Shown: piece after piece, positions 36,411-48,978 of the stretch
Numbering within the stretch: position 1 is the first letter of the stretch
Layout of the letters: every line of letters starts with the position of its first letter
Origin: Carallia brachiata
Lineage: Eukaryota > Streptophyta > Magnoliopsida > Malpighiales > Rhizophoraceae
Assembly: GCA_021464245.1 (NCBI GenBank)
Contig: JADCRB010000061.1
Coordinates: 1,050,202-1,114,201, forward strand
Reading direction: 5' to 3'
Length of the DNA: 64,000 nt
The notes under the pieces: generated by a model
What the model was told of the DNA's origin: nothing
The model's database searches: none
What the model saw: only the letters and a program-made list of their open reading frames with translations
Program-made: the position numbers and the translations under genes

Positions 36411-37869
36411 TCACATTTCTTTCAAAAAGATTTTGTGAAAATGCAAAATAAGTTTGTTTCTCGGAAATTTACTTCCTAAGGCAATCTCTTTTGGGAGCAG
36501 ATGTCATTTTCCACCGTTTTAACTGAGTAAAAAAAAAAAAAAGTGACGAGAAAGAAGCCACAGGGAGACGAAGCAAAGCAAACCGGGTAATTTTCAACCT
36601 CAAATCCATCCTTCAATTAATTTTTCTTTTCAATTGATTTTTTCAAGCCCAAAATCATATCAATTTTACCAAGTTCCAAACCCTAATCTTAAGTTATGTT
36701 CTTCCTCTCCTCGTCTTTTTTTTTTTTTTTATTCTTCTAAATTTTTTTGCTTTCTTTACACCTGAGTGGAAAAGTATAAATATGTTGAGTTTAATTACCA
36801 AGGAGAAATACGATAACAGATAAGAAAATTATTTTTTTTCCTAATTATTTTTTGTCTCCCTATTTGTTTTTCCTTCACGAAATGAATAGTGTCGTCGAAC
36901 ATCATTGGCTGAACATCTACAGTTTCAATAGTTGATCAATATTGTACGATTCATAGACCTGAGCTTGTAACATTCTGCATATGTTTTGTCTATTAAAATC
37001 ATTATCTAATGCATATCATCTAATGTAACATTATCTAATGCTTGCGTTGCTATTATTTGTGCGGGGGTGGGGTGTAATCCTTAGAAGATATGTGTACGGC
37101 TTTCCGTGGGCGGAATGCTCAGTTTCAGAGTGCAGAGTCTATCTTAAGGAAATGGGATGTTGCAAAGGAGCTCAAAATGAGCACATTTAGGAATAAATCT
37201 ATACCACGTTACTAAGTATTGCTGCAAGCTCATCATAAAGTTGTGTAATCAAAGATTAAACAAAGATTTTCTCAAAAAAGAAAAAAGGATTAAACAAAGA
37301 TTGTGAAAGGAACTTTGCTTTTACAATCCTCTAATTCACTATGCTTACAAATATTACAACGGTATTTTAGGAACACTACAGATTTAACAAATGAGAAGAT
37401 GCACAACTCTTGCTCAATCAAATAGTGAATTACGAGAGAAAGAGAGAGAGAGAGAGAGAGAGGGGATACAACGAGTTATGAGAGAAGCTTAAGGATAGAG
37501 AGACCGAGAAGAAGAGAAAGCATGACCACATTAATACGCTCAATGAAACATCCAGTTTAACACTCAGTGAGGCACACGGTTTAACGGTATCCAGAAATCA
37601 TAATTTTTTGCCTATAAATTCAAAACATTTACCCTCGGTTGCGTTGCCATTTAGAAATTTTCGAATATTTATATATCTTTATAAAGTTAACATAGAGATC
37701 CCATTTTAGAGGCACTATAAACAAGCAAGTCCCAACCGTATTTTCCATCTGAAGCGAATCTCATTCTACAAGGCACCTTAGACAGCAAGCAGAAACCCAA
37801 TTTGATAGAGGGTTAGTCCATGCGATAACAGTAAAAGCATAAAATTTCGGATTTCGTAACCATTGTTGA
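36411..37869. other. Intergenic and 3' flank of the module gene
   Basis: Includes a GA run (about 37437-37463). The stretch 37690-37869 resembles 57850-58015, the 3' flank of locus C, so it is probably conserved 3' UTR. No other gene seen. Confidence 0.5.
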
Positions 37870-38488
37870 CTAAGGACAGCCATCTTGAAATACAGTAGAA
37901 GGGTGAGGGTGACGAATCACTGAGCCACAAACCTCGCAGACCCTTTCAGGCAGCCCGCATTTACACCTATAATCTGTTGCATTGCCTGCACACAAGTAAC
38001 TGAAAGTTAGCCAATCATACAACGTCCCTCTACTTTTTTTTTCCCAGTGATCAACATGTATAATAACACGACAAGATGAACAAGACACGCATTGCAAGCT
38101 CTTTGCCAAGTTATGCCCACCTTCCCTCCTAAAATGTGGACTCAGGGTGTAGAGAACCACAATTGACTACCTCTATTTTTCACCCTGAGAAAAGCAGAAT
38201 GATAAAACATGAGGTGAACACCCAAAACATCCTTTTAATTTAGCCGTATAAATTAAAGAAGAAATTAACAAAAAACAGAAAAATGGATGAGAAGGAAGAC
38301 ACACATCATTAGTACTGTTGTAGAATTCCAAGGCCAATTCTGAGCCCTTAATCGTGAGCTCCCGATGATCTTCAGCCAGTTCTTCTTTAGTTCTAGCGAC
38401 CTTTGCATTTCTTTTATTTTCTTCTTTAGTTTTAATCTCTATTAACTCCGAAAGCGTCACAGGTACTCCTCGATATCTGATGCTAAAC
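37870..38488 (-). repeat. Locus B module 6 (type II, terminal, middle exon deleted)
   Basis: Exon 1 (38488-38305) is open but its acceptor AG has become GG (plus strand AAACCCG against AAACCTG elsewhere). The middle exon and part of its flanking intron are gone: after the first four exon bases (near 38181) the sequence joins later intron DNA, shortening the exon 1 to exon 3 distance from about 1006 to 320 bp. The terminal exon (37985-37870) reads CKCGLPERVCEVCGSVIRHP and ends in a stop; its donor is lost (CAAGATGG). Direct splicing of exon 1 to the last exon would be out of frame. Confidence 0.85.
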
Positions 38489-41400
38489 CCGTAAAATGGA
38501 GATTAACTACTTAGGCAAAACACAAGCATTCAGAAGTAAAATAGAAAATGGGTGCTAAAAATAACAGAAAAACAAATCAAAATGAAACAAACTGAATAAT
38601 AAATTGACCCAAAAGTGAAACACCAAACAGAAGAGCAAATATTATGCTCCTGAAAAAGGAAGTGGGTAACGACCTAATATTCCTCAATTTACTCCGTATT
38701 TTCACCAGTTCATTTTTTCATATAAAAATTTTTATTCTGTTTATTTCTATAAGTGATATCGATTTCTAAATTTATTATTTTTACTGGAAAATTTTAATAT
38801 GCAAGATTATTAATTATAATAGTAGAAAATAAGTACTTAGATGAATGTAAATGTCTGGACTCCTATTGACTCTGATGTATTTCTACACTCACTATTCCAA
38901 TTTGGTTTAGAATCATTCCAAAGTTATTATTTCCCCTTTATTTCCAACAAAACATTGAACATATCATCGATCTATGGCAAATACACACACAAGTACATAG
39001 AATGTTGGGAGAGCTTTGAGTGATCAACTGTTACAATATTTTTTAGTTCGTTTTAGCAAAGCAACCTCATTATTCTCATTACCTTCCATCTCTGGCCCTG
39101 GCACTGTCGTTTTTAATTCTGAGTACTTGCATGCCAGCTTCAAATCCAGAAGCAGGGTGACGAATCCCCGAAACGCACACTTTGCAGATCCTCCAACATT
39201 TACAAATAGAATCAGTTGCACTGCCTGCACAAGTAACATATTATCAATCAACTATATCAAGCCCTGTCTCTAACTAAAATTTTACACCGGTGAACACCAT
39301 CTATTTCCTATTAATGAAACAACTCAAAATATATTTTTTCGATCCAGAGTGATTTACAGCAACGTGTACAGCAAATTAACAAGGATGCCAGCCTCATGTT
39401 GCAAGCTTTTTCTTGTTGCCTTGAGAGATAGTAGATAATGCATGACTTCACTCATAAACTGTGGAATGAAAGAGAAGGCCCTCCACAGACAATAGAGCCA
39501 CACATGACAACATTATTTTTATTGTGGATGTTTATCAAAGGCGTGACGATAGAAGAGGGAACTTGACCCAGTATTGCAGAACATTATAAATCAATCCAGT
39601 CACATATTAATAGAATCCTCACCAACAAGAACAAAAGTTAACAAAAGATCATCTATTATTCAGTCTTCCAAACAATGACCCGGAAACAATTGGAATGAGA
39701 AAGCTCAAAGAGGTCCAAAATTTAATTTTATTCCTCCAAAGAGCTGTTAGCCCTACATATGTTATGGACACAACTCAATACTAACGAATTTAGAGCAGAA
39801 AAAGGGAGAAAGAATTCAAAGGATCTTATGAAAGAATTCATTAAAAAAAAAAAAATTACGACGTAAAAAGAAGGAATTTGCAAGATACCAGAGTCATTGG
39901 GATCCACAATGGTACATGCAGTTACATTCCACTGGGACGATCCTCTTGCCATTTCCGCAAAGAAGAGCTTTGTAGACAGATCACTGGAGCAAGAACCTTT
40001 AGGCCTAGCTTTGAAGTTGACATGCTGCCAATAAGTGGTAGGGTAACCAACGACAAAAGCAGTGAAGGTATGGCTACAAACCGGCACCACAAGTTCAAAA
40101 CCAACACCCTGAGAAAATTAGAAAATAAAAAACTGGGAAGTTAAATACCAAACCAATCCTACTTAAAGAAAATAACAGTAAGTTTTGCCAAATAGATTAA
40201 AGAAGAAAATAACGAAAAAATGAAAAAGAAGAAATAAGAAAGGGAACAAACATGATTAGTGTTGTTGTAGAATTTCAATGCCAACTCTGTACTCTTAAGT
40301 GTGCGCTCCCAAGGATCTTCAACTCCAGCCAGAACTTGTTTAGTTCTAGTGTTCTTCGCACAACAACCGCCAGCGGAATTTTGAAGCCCTTCAGTTATAC
40401 GATAGAGATAATTTAATTGGGCATAACACAATTATTCAGAAGTAAAAACAAGATAGCTAGTTGAAGCAAATGAGATGAAAACAGATGATCTAATTAACTT
40501 GCGCACCAAATTGAACACAAGCACCCACATCAGTCTTATCCATCAAAACCAATAAACAAGTAACTGATGCAGCCAAATTTACACAGGCCATAGCCAAAAA
40601 TTTCAGGGAGAAAACTAAGGAAACAAGCAGATCAATTCTATAAGCTAGTTCCTAAAGAAACAAACTCAACCTTGAAAGCCAGTAGAAGGGTGAGGGTGAC
40701 GAATAACTGAGCCACAAATCTCACAGACCCCTTTAGGCGTCCCACATTTACACCTATACTCTGTTCCATTGGCTGCACACAAGTAACATACCATTTGTCA
40801 ATCATATCATGTCCCCGCCTCTAACTGAAATTCCGCATTATGAGCTCCATGTTAAACACCACGAAATACATTTTTTCCTGTGATTTACAGCAATAAGAAC
40901 AACAAAACAACAAGACTGACAGACCCATGTTGCAAGCTTTTTGTTACGTTAAGCCCAGCTTCCCACCTAAACCGTGGACTTAAAGAGTAAGTTGCTTCCC
41001 AGGGGGTTAGCGCACCCCATTTGACTGCCACTTACTTTTTGGTCATGCAATGTTAAGCAAAGACCTAGGACTAGGAATGCATCTGGATGAACCAATATTA
41101 GAGAATGCAATAAAATGAATCCAAAGCTCAACACAGTTTAACACAATCCTCAACAATGACAAAAGTATACCAAAGATCACTTCACCTATTGCTCAGTCTC
41201 TCAAACAATGACTCAAGAATAATTAAAATGAGAAAGCTCATGGAGGACCAGTAAAAAAATTTTATTCATTCAAGGAGCTGCCAACTCTAAACATTTGACC
41301 AAAACATGGCTTGAAACTAGCAAGTTTATAGGCGAAAAAAACAAACAGAGAGAGAGAAAACAAAAGGATATTATGAAAAAATTCATTGGAGAAAAACAAA

Positions 41401-44400
41401 ACAATGAAATGGCGAGACGGGATATGGGAGATACCAGAGCCATTAGGATCCAAAATGGTACAAACAGTTACAATCCACTCGGACAACTTCTTTTTCCTTA
41501 ACTCAGCAAAGAAGAGCATTGTAGAAGGATCACCGGAGCAAGAGACTTTGGGCCTAGCTTTGAAATTGACATGTCGCCAATGGGCGCAACAGAGGTCAAT
41601 GGTAGAAGCAATGAAAAATCTGCTACAAACAGTCTCCACAAGTTCAAAATTAACACCCTGAGAAAAGCAGGATGATAAAACATGAGGTGAACTCCCAAAA
41701 CATCCTTTTAATTTAGCCGTATAAATTAAAGAAGAAATTAACAAAAAACAGCAAAATGGATGAGAAGGAAGACACACATCATTAGTACTGTTGTAGAATT
41801 CCAAGGCCAATTCTGAGCCCTTAATCGAGAGCTCCCGATGATCTTTAGCCAGTTCTTCTTTAGTTCTAGCGACCTTTGCATTTCTTTTATTTTCTTCTTT
41901 AGTTTTAATCTCTATTAACTCCGAAAGCGTCACAGGTACTCCTCGACATCTGATGCTAAACCTGTAAAATGGAGATTAACTACTTAGGCAAAACACAAGC
42001 ATTGAGAAGTAAAATAGCAAATGGGCGCAAAAAATAACAGGAAAACAAATCAAAATGAAAAAAAAACTGAATAATAAATTGACCCAAAAGTGAAACACCA
42101 AACAGAAGAGCAAATATTATGCTCCTGAAAAAGGAAGTGGGTAAGGATCCAATATTCCTCAATTTACTCCGTATTTTCACCAGTTCATTTTTTCATATAA
42201 AAATTTTTATTCTGTTTATTTCTCTAATTATATAGATTTCTAAATTTATTATTTACTGGAAAATTTTAATATGCAAGATTATTAATTATAATAGTAGAAA
42301 ATAAGTACTTAGATGAATGTAAATGTCTGGACTCCTATTGAATCTGATGTATTTCTACACTCACTATTCCAATTTGGTTTAGAATCATTCCAAAGTTATT
42401 ATTTCCCCTTTATTTCCTACAAAACATTGAACATATCATCGATCTACAGCAAATACACACACACGTACAAAGAATGGTGGGACAGCTTTGAGTGATCAAC
42501 TGTTACAATATTTTTTAGTTCGTTTTAGCAAAGCAACCTCATTATTCTCATTACCTTCCATCTCTGGCCCTGGCACTGTCGTTTTTAATTCTGAGTACTT
42601 GCATGCCAGCTTCAAATCCAGAAGCAGGGTGACGAATCCCCGAAACGCACACTTTGCAGATCCTCCAACATTTACAAATAGAATCAGTTGCACTGCCTGC
42701 ACAAGTAACATATTGTCAATCAACTATATCAAGCCCAGTCTCTAACTAAAATTCTACGCCGGTGAACACCATCTATTTCCTATTAATGAAACAACTCAAA
42801 ATATATTTTTTCGATCCAGAGTGATTTACAGCAACGTGTACAGAAAATTAACAAGGATGCCAGCCTCATGTTGCAAGCTTTTTCTTGTTGCCTTGAGGGA
42901 TAGTAGATAATGCATGACTTCACTCATAAACTGTGGAATGAAAGAGAAGGCCCTCCACAGACAATAGAGCCACACATGACAACATTATTTTTATTGTGGA
43001 TGTTTATCAAAGGCATGACGATAGAAGAGGGAACTTGACCCAGTATTGCAGAACATTATAAAATCAATCCAGTCACATATTAATAGAATCCTCACCAACA
43101 AGAACAAAAGTTAACAAAAGATCATCTATTATTCAGTCTTCCAAACAATGACCCGGAAACAATTGGAATGAGAAAGCTCAAAGAGGACCAAAATTTAATT
43201 TTATTCCTCCAAGAGCTGTTAGCTCAACATATGTTATGGACACAACTCAATACTAACGAATTTAGAGCAGAAAAAGGGAGAAAGAATTCAAAGGATCTTA
43301 TGAAAGAATTCATCAAAAAAGAAATAAAATTACGACATAAAAAGAAGGAATTTGCAAGATACCAGAGTCATTGGGATCCACAATGGCACATGCAGTTACA
43401 TTCCACTGGGACGATCCTCTTGCCATTTCAGCAAAGAAGAGCTTTGTAGACAGATCACTGGAGCAAGAACCTTTAGGCCTAGCTTTGAAGTTGACATGTT
43501 GCCAATAAGTGGTAGGGTAACCAACCACAAAAGCAGTGAAGGTATGGCTACAAACCGGCTCCACAAGTTCAAAACCAACACCCTGAGAAAAGTAGGAAAT
43601 AAAAAACTGGGAAGTTAAATACCAAACCAATCCTACTTAAAGAAAATAACAGTAAGTTTTGCCAAATAGATTAAAGAAGAAAATAACGAAAAAAAGCAAA
43701 AGAAGAAATAAGAAAGGGAACAAACAAGATTAGTGTTGTTGTAGAATTTCAATGCCAACTCTGTACTCTTAAGTGTGCGCTCCCAAGGATCTTCAACTCC
43801 AGCCAGAACTTGTTTAGTTCTAGTGTTCTTCGCACAACAACCGCCAGCGGAATTTTGAAGCCCTTCAGTTATACGATAGAGATAATTTAATTGGGCATAA
43901 CACAATTATTCAGAAGTAAAAACAAAATAGCTAGTTCAAGCAAACGAGATGAAAACAGATGATCTAATTTAACTTGTGCACCAAATTGAACACAAGCACC
44001 CACATCAGTCTTATCCATCAAAACCAACAAACAAGTAACTGATGCAGCCAAATTTACACAGGCCATAGCCAAAAATTTCAGGGAGAAAACTAAGGAAACA
44101 AGCAGATCAATTCTATAAGCTAGTTTCTAAAGAAAGAAACTCAACCTTGAAAGCCAGTAGACGGGTGAGGGTGACGAATAAATGAGCCACAAATCTCACA
44201 GACCCCTTCAGGCTTCCCACATTTACACCTATACTCTGTTCCATTGGCTGCACACAAGTAACATATCGTTTGTCAATCATATCACGTCCCCGCCTCTAAC
44301 TAAAATTCCCCATTATGAGCTCCATGTTAAACACCACGAAATACATTTTTTCCTGTAATTTACAGCAATAAGAACAACAAAACAACAAGACTGACAGACC

Positions 44401-47400
44401 CATGTTGCAAGCTTTTTGTTACGTTAAGCCCAGCTTCCCACCTAAACCGTGGACTTAAAGAGCAAGTTGCTTCCCAGGGGGTTAGAGCACCCCATTTGAC
44501 TGCCACTTACTTTTTTGGTCATGCAATGTTAAGCAAAGACCTAGGACTAGGAATGGATCTGCATGAACCAATATTAGAGAATGCAATAAAATGAATCCAA
44601 AGCTCTACACAGTTTAACACAATCCTCAACAACGACAAAAGTATACCAAAGATCACTTCACCTATTGCTCAGTCTCTCAAACAATGACTCAAGAATAATT
44701 AAAATGAGAAAGCTCATGGAGGACCAGTAAAAAAAATTTATTCATTCAAGGAGCTGCTAACTCTAAACATTTGACAAAAACATGGCTTGCAACAAGCAAG
44801 TTTATTGGGAGAAAAAACAAATAGAGAGAGAGAAAACAAAAGAATATTATGAAAAAATTCATTGGAGAAAAACAAAACAATGAAATGGCAAGAGGGGATA
44901 TGGGAGATACCAGAGCCATTAGGATCCAAAATGGTACAAACAGTTACAATCCACTCGGACAACTTCTTTTTCCTTAACTCAGCAAAGAAGAGCATTGTAG
45001 AAGGATCACCGGAGCAAGAGACTTTGGGCCTAGCTTTGAAATTGACATGTCGCCAATGGGCGCAACAGAGGTCAATGGTAGAAGCAATGAAAAATCTGCT
45101 ACAAACAGTCTCCACAAGTTCAAAATTAACACCCTGAGAAAAGCAGAGATGATAAAACATGAGGTGAACTCCCAAAACATCCTTTTAATTTAGCCGTATA
45201 AATTAAAGAAGAAATTAACAAAAAACAACAAAATGGATGAGAAGGAAGACACACATCATTAGTACTGTTGTAGAATTCCAAGGCCAATTCTGAGCCCTTA
45301 ATTGAGAGCTCCCGATGATCTTCAGCCAGTTCTTCTTTAGTTCTAGCGACCTTTGCATTTCTTTTATTTTCTTCTTTAGTTTTAATCTCTATTAACTCCG
45401 AAAGCGTCACAGGTACTCCTCGACATCTGATGCTAAACCTGTAAAATGGAGATTAACTACTTAGGCAAAACACAAGCATTGAGAAGTAAAATAGCAAATG
45501 AGCGCAAAAAATAACAGAAAAACAAATCAAAATGAAAAAAACTGAATAATAAATTGACCCAAAAGTGAAACACCAAACAGAAGAGCAAATATTATGCTCC
45601 TGAAAAAGGAAGTGGGTAAGGATCCAATATTCCTCAATTTACTCCGTATTTTCACCAGTTCATTTTTTCATATAAAAATTTTTATTCTGTTTATTTCTCT
45701 AATTATATAGATTTCTAAATTTATTATTTACTGGAAAATTTTAATATGCAAGATTATTAATTATAATAGTAGAAAAGAAGTACTTAGATGAATGTAAATG
45801 TCTGGACTCCTATTGAATCTGATGTATTTCTACACTCACTATTCCAATTTGGTTTAGAATCATTCCAAAGTTATTATTTCCCCTTTATCTCCTACAAAAC
45901 ATTGAACATATCATCGATCTACGGCAAATACACACACACGTACATAGAATGGTGGGACAGCTTTGAGTGATCAACTGTTACAATATTTTTTAGTTCGTTT
46001 GAGCAAAGCAACCTTATTATTCTCATTACCTTCCATCTCTGGCCCTGGCACTGTCGTTTTTAATTCTGAGTCCTTGCATGCCAGCTTCAAATCCAGAAGC
46101 AGGGTGACGAATCCCCGAAACGCACATTTGCAGATCCTCCAACATTTACAAATAGAATCAGCTGCACTGCCTGCACAAGTAACATATTGTCAATCAACTA
46201 TATCAAGCCCTGTCTCTAACTAAAATTCTACACCGGTGAACACCATCTATTTCCTATTAATGAAACAACTCAAAATATATTTTTTCGATCCAGAGTGATT
46301 AACAGCAACATGTACAGCAAAATTAACAAGGATGCCGGCCTCATGTTGCAAGTTTTTTCTTGTTGCCTTGAGGGATAGTAGATAATGCATGACTTCACTC
46401 ATAAACTGTGGAATGAAAGAGAAGGCCCTCCACAGACAATAGAGCCACACATGACTACATTATTTTTATTGTGGATGTTTATCAAAGGCATGACGATAGA
46501 AGAGGGAACTTGACCCAGTATTGCAGAACATTATAAAATCAATCCAGTCACATATTAATAGAATCCTCACCAACAAGAACAAAAGTTAACAAAAGATCAT
46601 CTATTATTCAGTCTTCCAAACAATGACCCGGAAACAATTGGAATGAGAAAGCTCAAAGAGGACCAAAGTTTAATTTTATTCCTCCAAAGAGCTGTTAGCT
46701 CAACATATGTTATGGACACAACTCAATACTAAAGAATTTAGAGCAGAAAAAGGGAGAAAGAATTCATCAAAAAAATAAAATTACAAAATAAAAAGAAGTA
46801 ATTTGCAAGATACCAGAGTCATTGGGATCCACAATGGTACATGCAGTTACATTCCACTGGGACGATCCTCTTGCCATTTCAGCAAAGAAGAGCTTTGTAG
46901 ACAGATCACTGGAGCAAGAACCTTTAGGCCTAGCTTTGAAGCTGACATGTTGCCAATAAGTGGTAGGGTAACCAACGACAAAAGCAGAGAAGGTATGGCT
47001 ACAAACAGGCTCCACAAGTTCAAAACCAACACCCTGAGAAAAGTAGGAATTAAAAAACTGGGAAGTGAAATACCAAACCAATCCTACTTAAAGAAAATAA
47101 CAGTCAGTTTTGCTGATAGACTAATGAAGAAAAGAACAAAAAACAGCAAAAGAAGAAATAAAAAAGGAAACAAACATGATTAGTGTTGTTGTAGAATTTC
47201 AACGACAACTCTGTGCTCTTAAGTGTGTGCTCCCAAGGATCTTCAAATCCAGCCAGAACTTGTTCAGTTCTAGTGTTCTTCGCACAGCAACTGCCAGCAG
47301 ATTTTCGAAGCCCTTCAGTAGATCCGAATCTAGTCCTATACATTAGAGATAATTTAATTGGGCCTAACACAATTATTCTGAAGCGAAAAAAAAAAAAAAA

Positions 47401-47855
47401 AAAAAAGCTAGTTCAAGCAAATGAGATGGAGACTGGCATACAAACCCAAAGGGAGACTAAAATCATCACAAAATTAAATAATAAACCTTAAAGAAAGAGA
47501 AGAAAAAAGCTGGTTTACAACTATTAGCTGCATCAGTAAAATATATCACACTTCTTTCAAAAAATTTAGTGAAATGCAAATTAACTTATTTAAAAAGGAA
47601 AAACATTGAGCAAATCGGTCATTGGTAATGCATGAGCAAAATGGCAATTAAAACAAGTCATATGATTCCAGGTATGAATGAGCAAACCAGGTATGTCAAA
47701 AACCTCACAACACAAAGATGGAGGCCCTAACAAAGCTCCACCTCAAACAAAAACAATTGGCAACACAGAACGAAATTAATAAAAACATTACCCATCACCA
47801 GAGAATGGAATGGAGCAAAGGTCCAAAGGCCCAAAATTTCCTTGTTCAGGGTCAT
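37870..47855 (-). CDS. Locus B: multi-module DUF3615-like gene (six modules, partly damaged)
   Basis: Proposed single gene: a 5' exon 47855-47792 (MTLNKEILGLWTF...) and six three-exon modules alternating type I and type II. Type I reads ELALKFYN, GVGFELVEPVC, PTTYWQHVNFKARPKGSC, LFFAEM and then CKCWRICKVC-x-SGIRHP. Type II reads ELALEFYN, GVNFELVETVC, CCAHWRHVNFKARPKVSC, LFFAEL and then CKCG-x-PxGVCEICGSxIRHP. The core resembles the plant DUF3615-type, cystatin/monellin-like domain (from memory, moderate confidence); the tail looks zinc-binding. Phases match across module borders (exon ends leave 0, 1, 2, 0, 1, 1 bases), and internal third exons all keep AG|GT donors while only the last ends in a stop without a donor. 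Modules 2-5 are open; module 1 has a frameshift and module 6 has lost its middle exon. Function unknown. Separate small genes remain possible. Confidence 0.6.
39083..40388 (-). repeat. Locus B module 5 (type I)
   Basis: Exons 40388-40252, 40108-39889 and 39224-39083, all open. One notable change is Glu to Val in the FELVEPVC motif (FELVVPVC). Confidence 0.85.
40671..41961 (-). repeat. Locus B module 4 (type II)
   Basis: Exons 41961-41778, 41657-41435 and 40772-40671, all open, GT-AG, the same lengths as module 2 and nearly the same sequence. Confidence 0.85.
42555..43862 (-). repeat. Locus B module 3 (type I)
   Basis: Exons 43862-43726, 43582-43363 and 42696-42555, all open with intact splice sites. 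The tail reads CKCWRICKVCVSGIRHPASG; a Val replaces the Gly found in locus A. Confidence 0.85.
44146..45438 (-). repeat. Locus B module 2 (type II)
   Basis: Exons 45438-45255, 45133-44911 and 44247-44146, all open and GT-AG. Encodes LSELIEIKTKEENKRNAK, ARTKEELAEDHREL, the HVNFKARPKVSC core and CKCGKPEGVCEICGSFIRHP. If the last donor (CAAG|GTTGAG) is not used, a stop follows at once. Confidence 0.85.
46030..47312 (-). repeat. Locus B module 1 (type I)
   Basis: Exons 47312-47176, 47033-46814 and 46170-46030. The first two are open. The third is 141 instead of 142 nt: CGCACATTTGCAG replaces CGCACACTTTGCAG of the other copies, a one-base deletion inside the Cys motif that removes the second CxxC and shifts everything downstream. 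Confidence 0.85.
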
Positions 47856-48978
47856 CAGTCCCTCCAGCCCTTCTTCTCTTTTCTCTTAAGACAAGCATGT
47901 ATATTAGATATGAATCAATGATAATCAAAAATATAAAATCAACCAAGAAACACAAAATGAACAAACTGAATTGTCACAAAACCCCAGAAAATTAAAGACT
48001 GCCAATCGTAAAGCCCTGGTCTCCCTGCTTTAAACACAAAGTTGTTAAAGATGATGACAATGATCAAAAGTGCTGAATACCTAGATCGACCAAGAGGCAC
48101 CCAAAAAAGCAATCACATAATTGAAAGATGTGCAGTTTCCAGATGCAAACAAGATGAAATACAATATGTTTGAATATATTTAAACTAACAAAAATATGCT
48201 AACAAAAGAAGAGATTTAGGGCGTGTTTTTATGAAATTATTACGACAAACAAAGGTCCTTCATAAGTGTTCTACATCAGTTGACAAAATTACAGATAAAA
48301 AACCACCCGCTCAATTCTCGCCAACAAAAACATCAATCAGGATGAATACATAAAAAAAAAAAAGTTCTAACACAAAGTTGTGCTAAGAGGACATGAAAAT
48401 CAAAGGCTTCCACAACACATGAAATGTTTCACAAACCGCAAACAATGCACAGGAGAAACGAAAAAATATTCATAACGTAGGGAGGAAAAAAAAAAAGAAA
48501 AAACGAGGTACCTAAGGCCCTCTTACTTTGAGAGATTGAATGGGAAAAAAAAATAAAAAATAAAACAGAACAAAAGTGAAAAAAAAAAAAGAAAGAAAAA
48601 AGAAAAGGAGAAAAATAAAGGATTCAAAAGGGGAAAAGGGACAAAATACAAGTATAGTGTCAAACAATATTAACTGGGTCATTGTCAAGGTGCTCTGAGC
48701 TTTTGTGTTTTTTATTTAAAAAACCACAAGCCACGAGGACTTAAAAAGTTGTTTATGACTACCAATTTATTCTAATGATTTGATGTTAGATGTTCAAAGG
48801 GATGAAATAAAACAAAGAAGAAGAAAAAATAAGAATGGGCTGAGTATGAGTTTGTTAGGCCAGTTGGCCTCAAGCCTGACCATGGGGCAATGGCCTAGGA
48901 ACCAAGGTAAGCAACTTACTGCATTCATCTCAATTCATATCGATTGGGGAGATCTTTAAAGGTGCCAAGCAGTTTTTT

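Larger units (their letters stand above)
37870..48978 (-). repeat. Arm B of the inverted duplication, with three ~3.47-kb tandem repeats
   Basis: Homologous exons recur at constant spacing: type II exon 1 starts at 45438, 41961 and 38488 (3477 and 3473 bp apart), and type I exon 2 starts at 47033, 43582 and 40108 (3451 and 3474 bp). Introns and exons are nearly identical between copies, so the expansion is recent. The outer limit near 48978 pairs with 20299 in inverted orientation. Confidence 0.9.

Noticed and set aside
37081..37260. Possible gene fragment downstream of locus B
   Set aside because: GC-richer than its surroundings but no continuous frame or recognisable motif.
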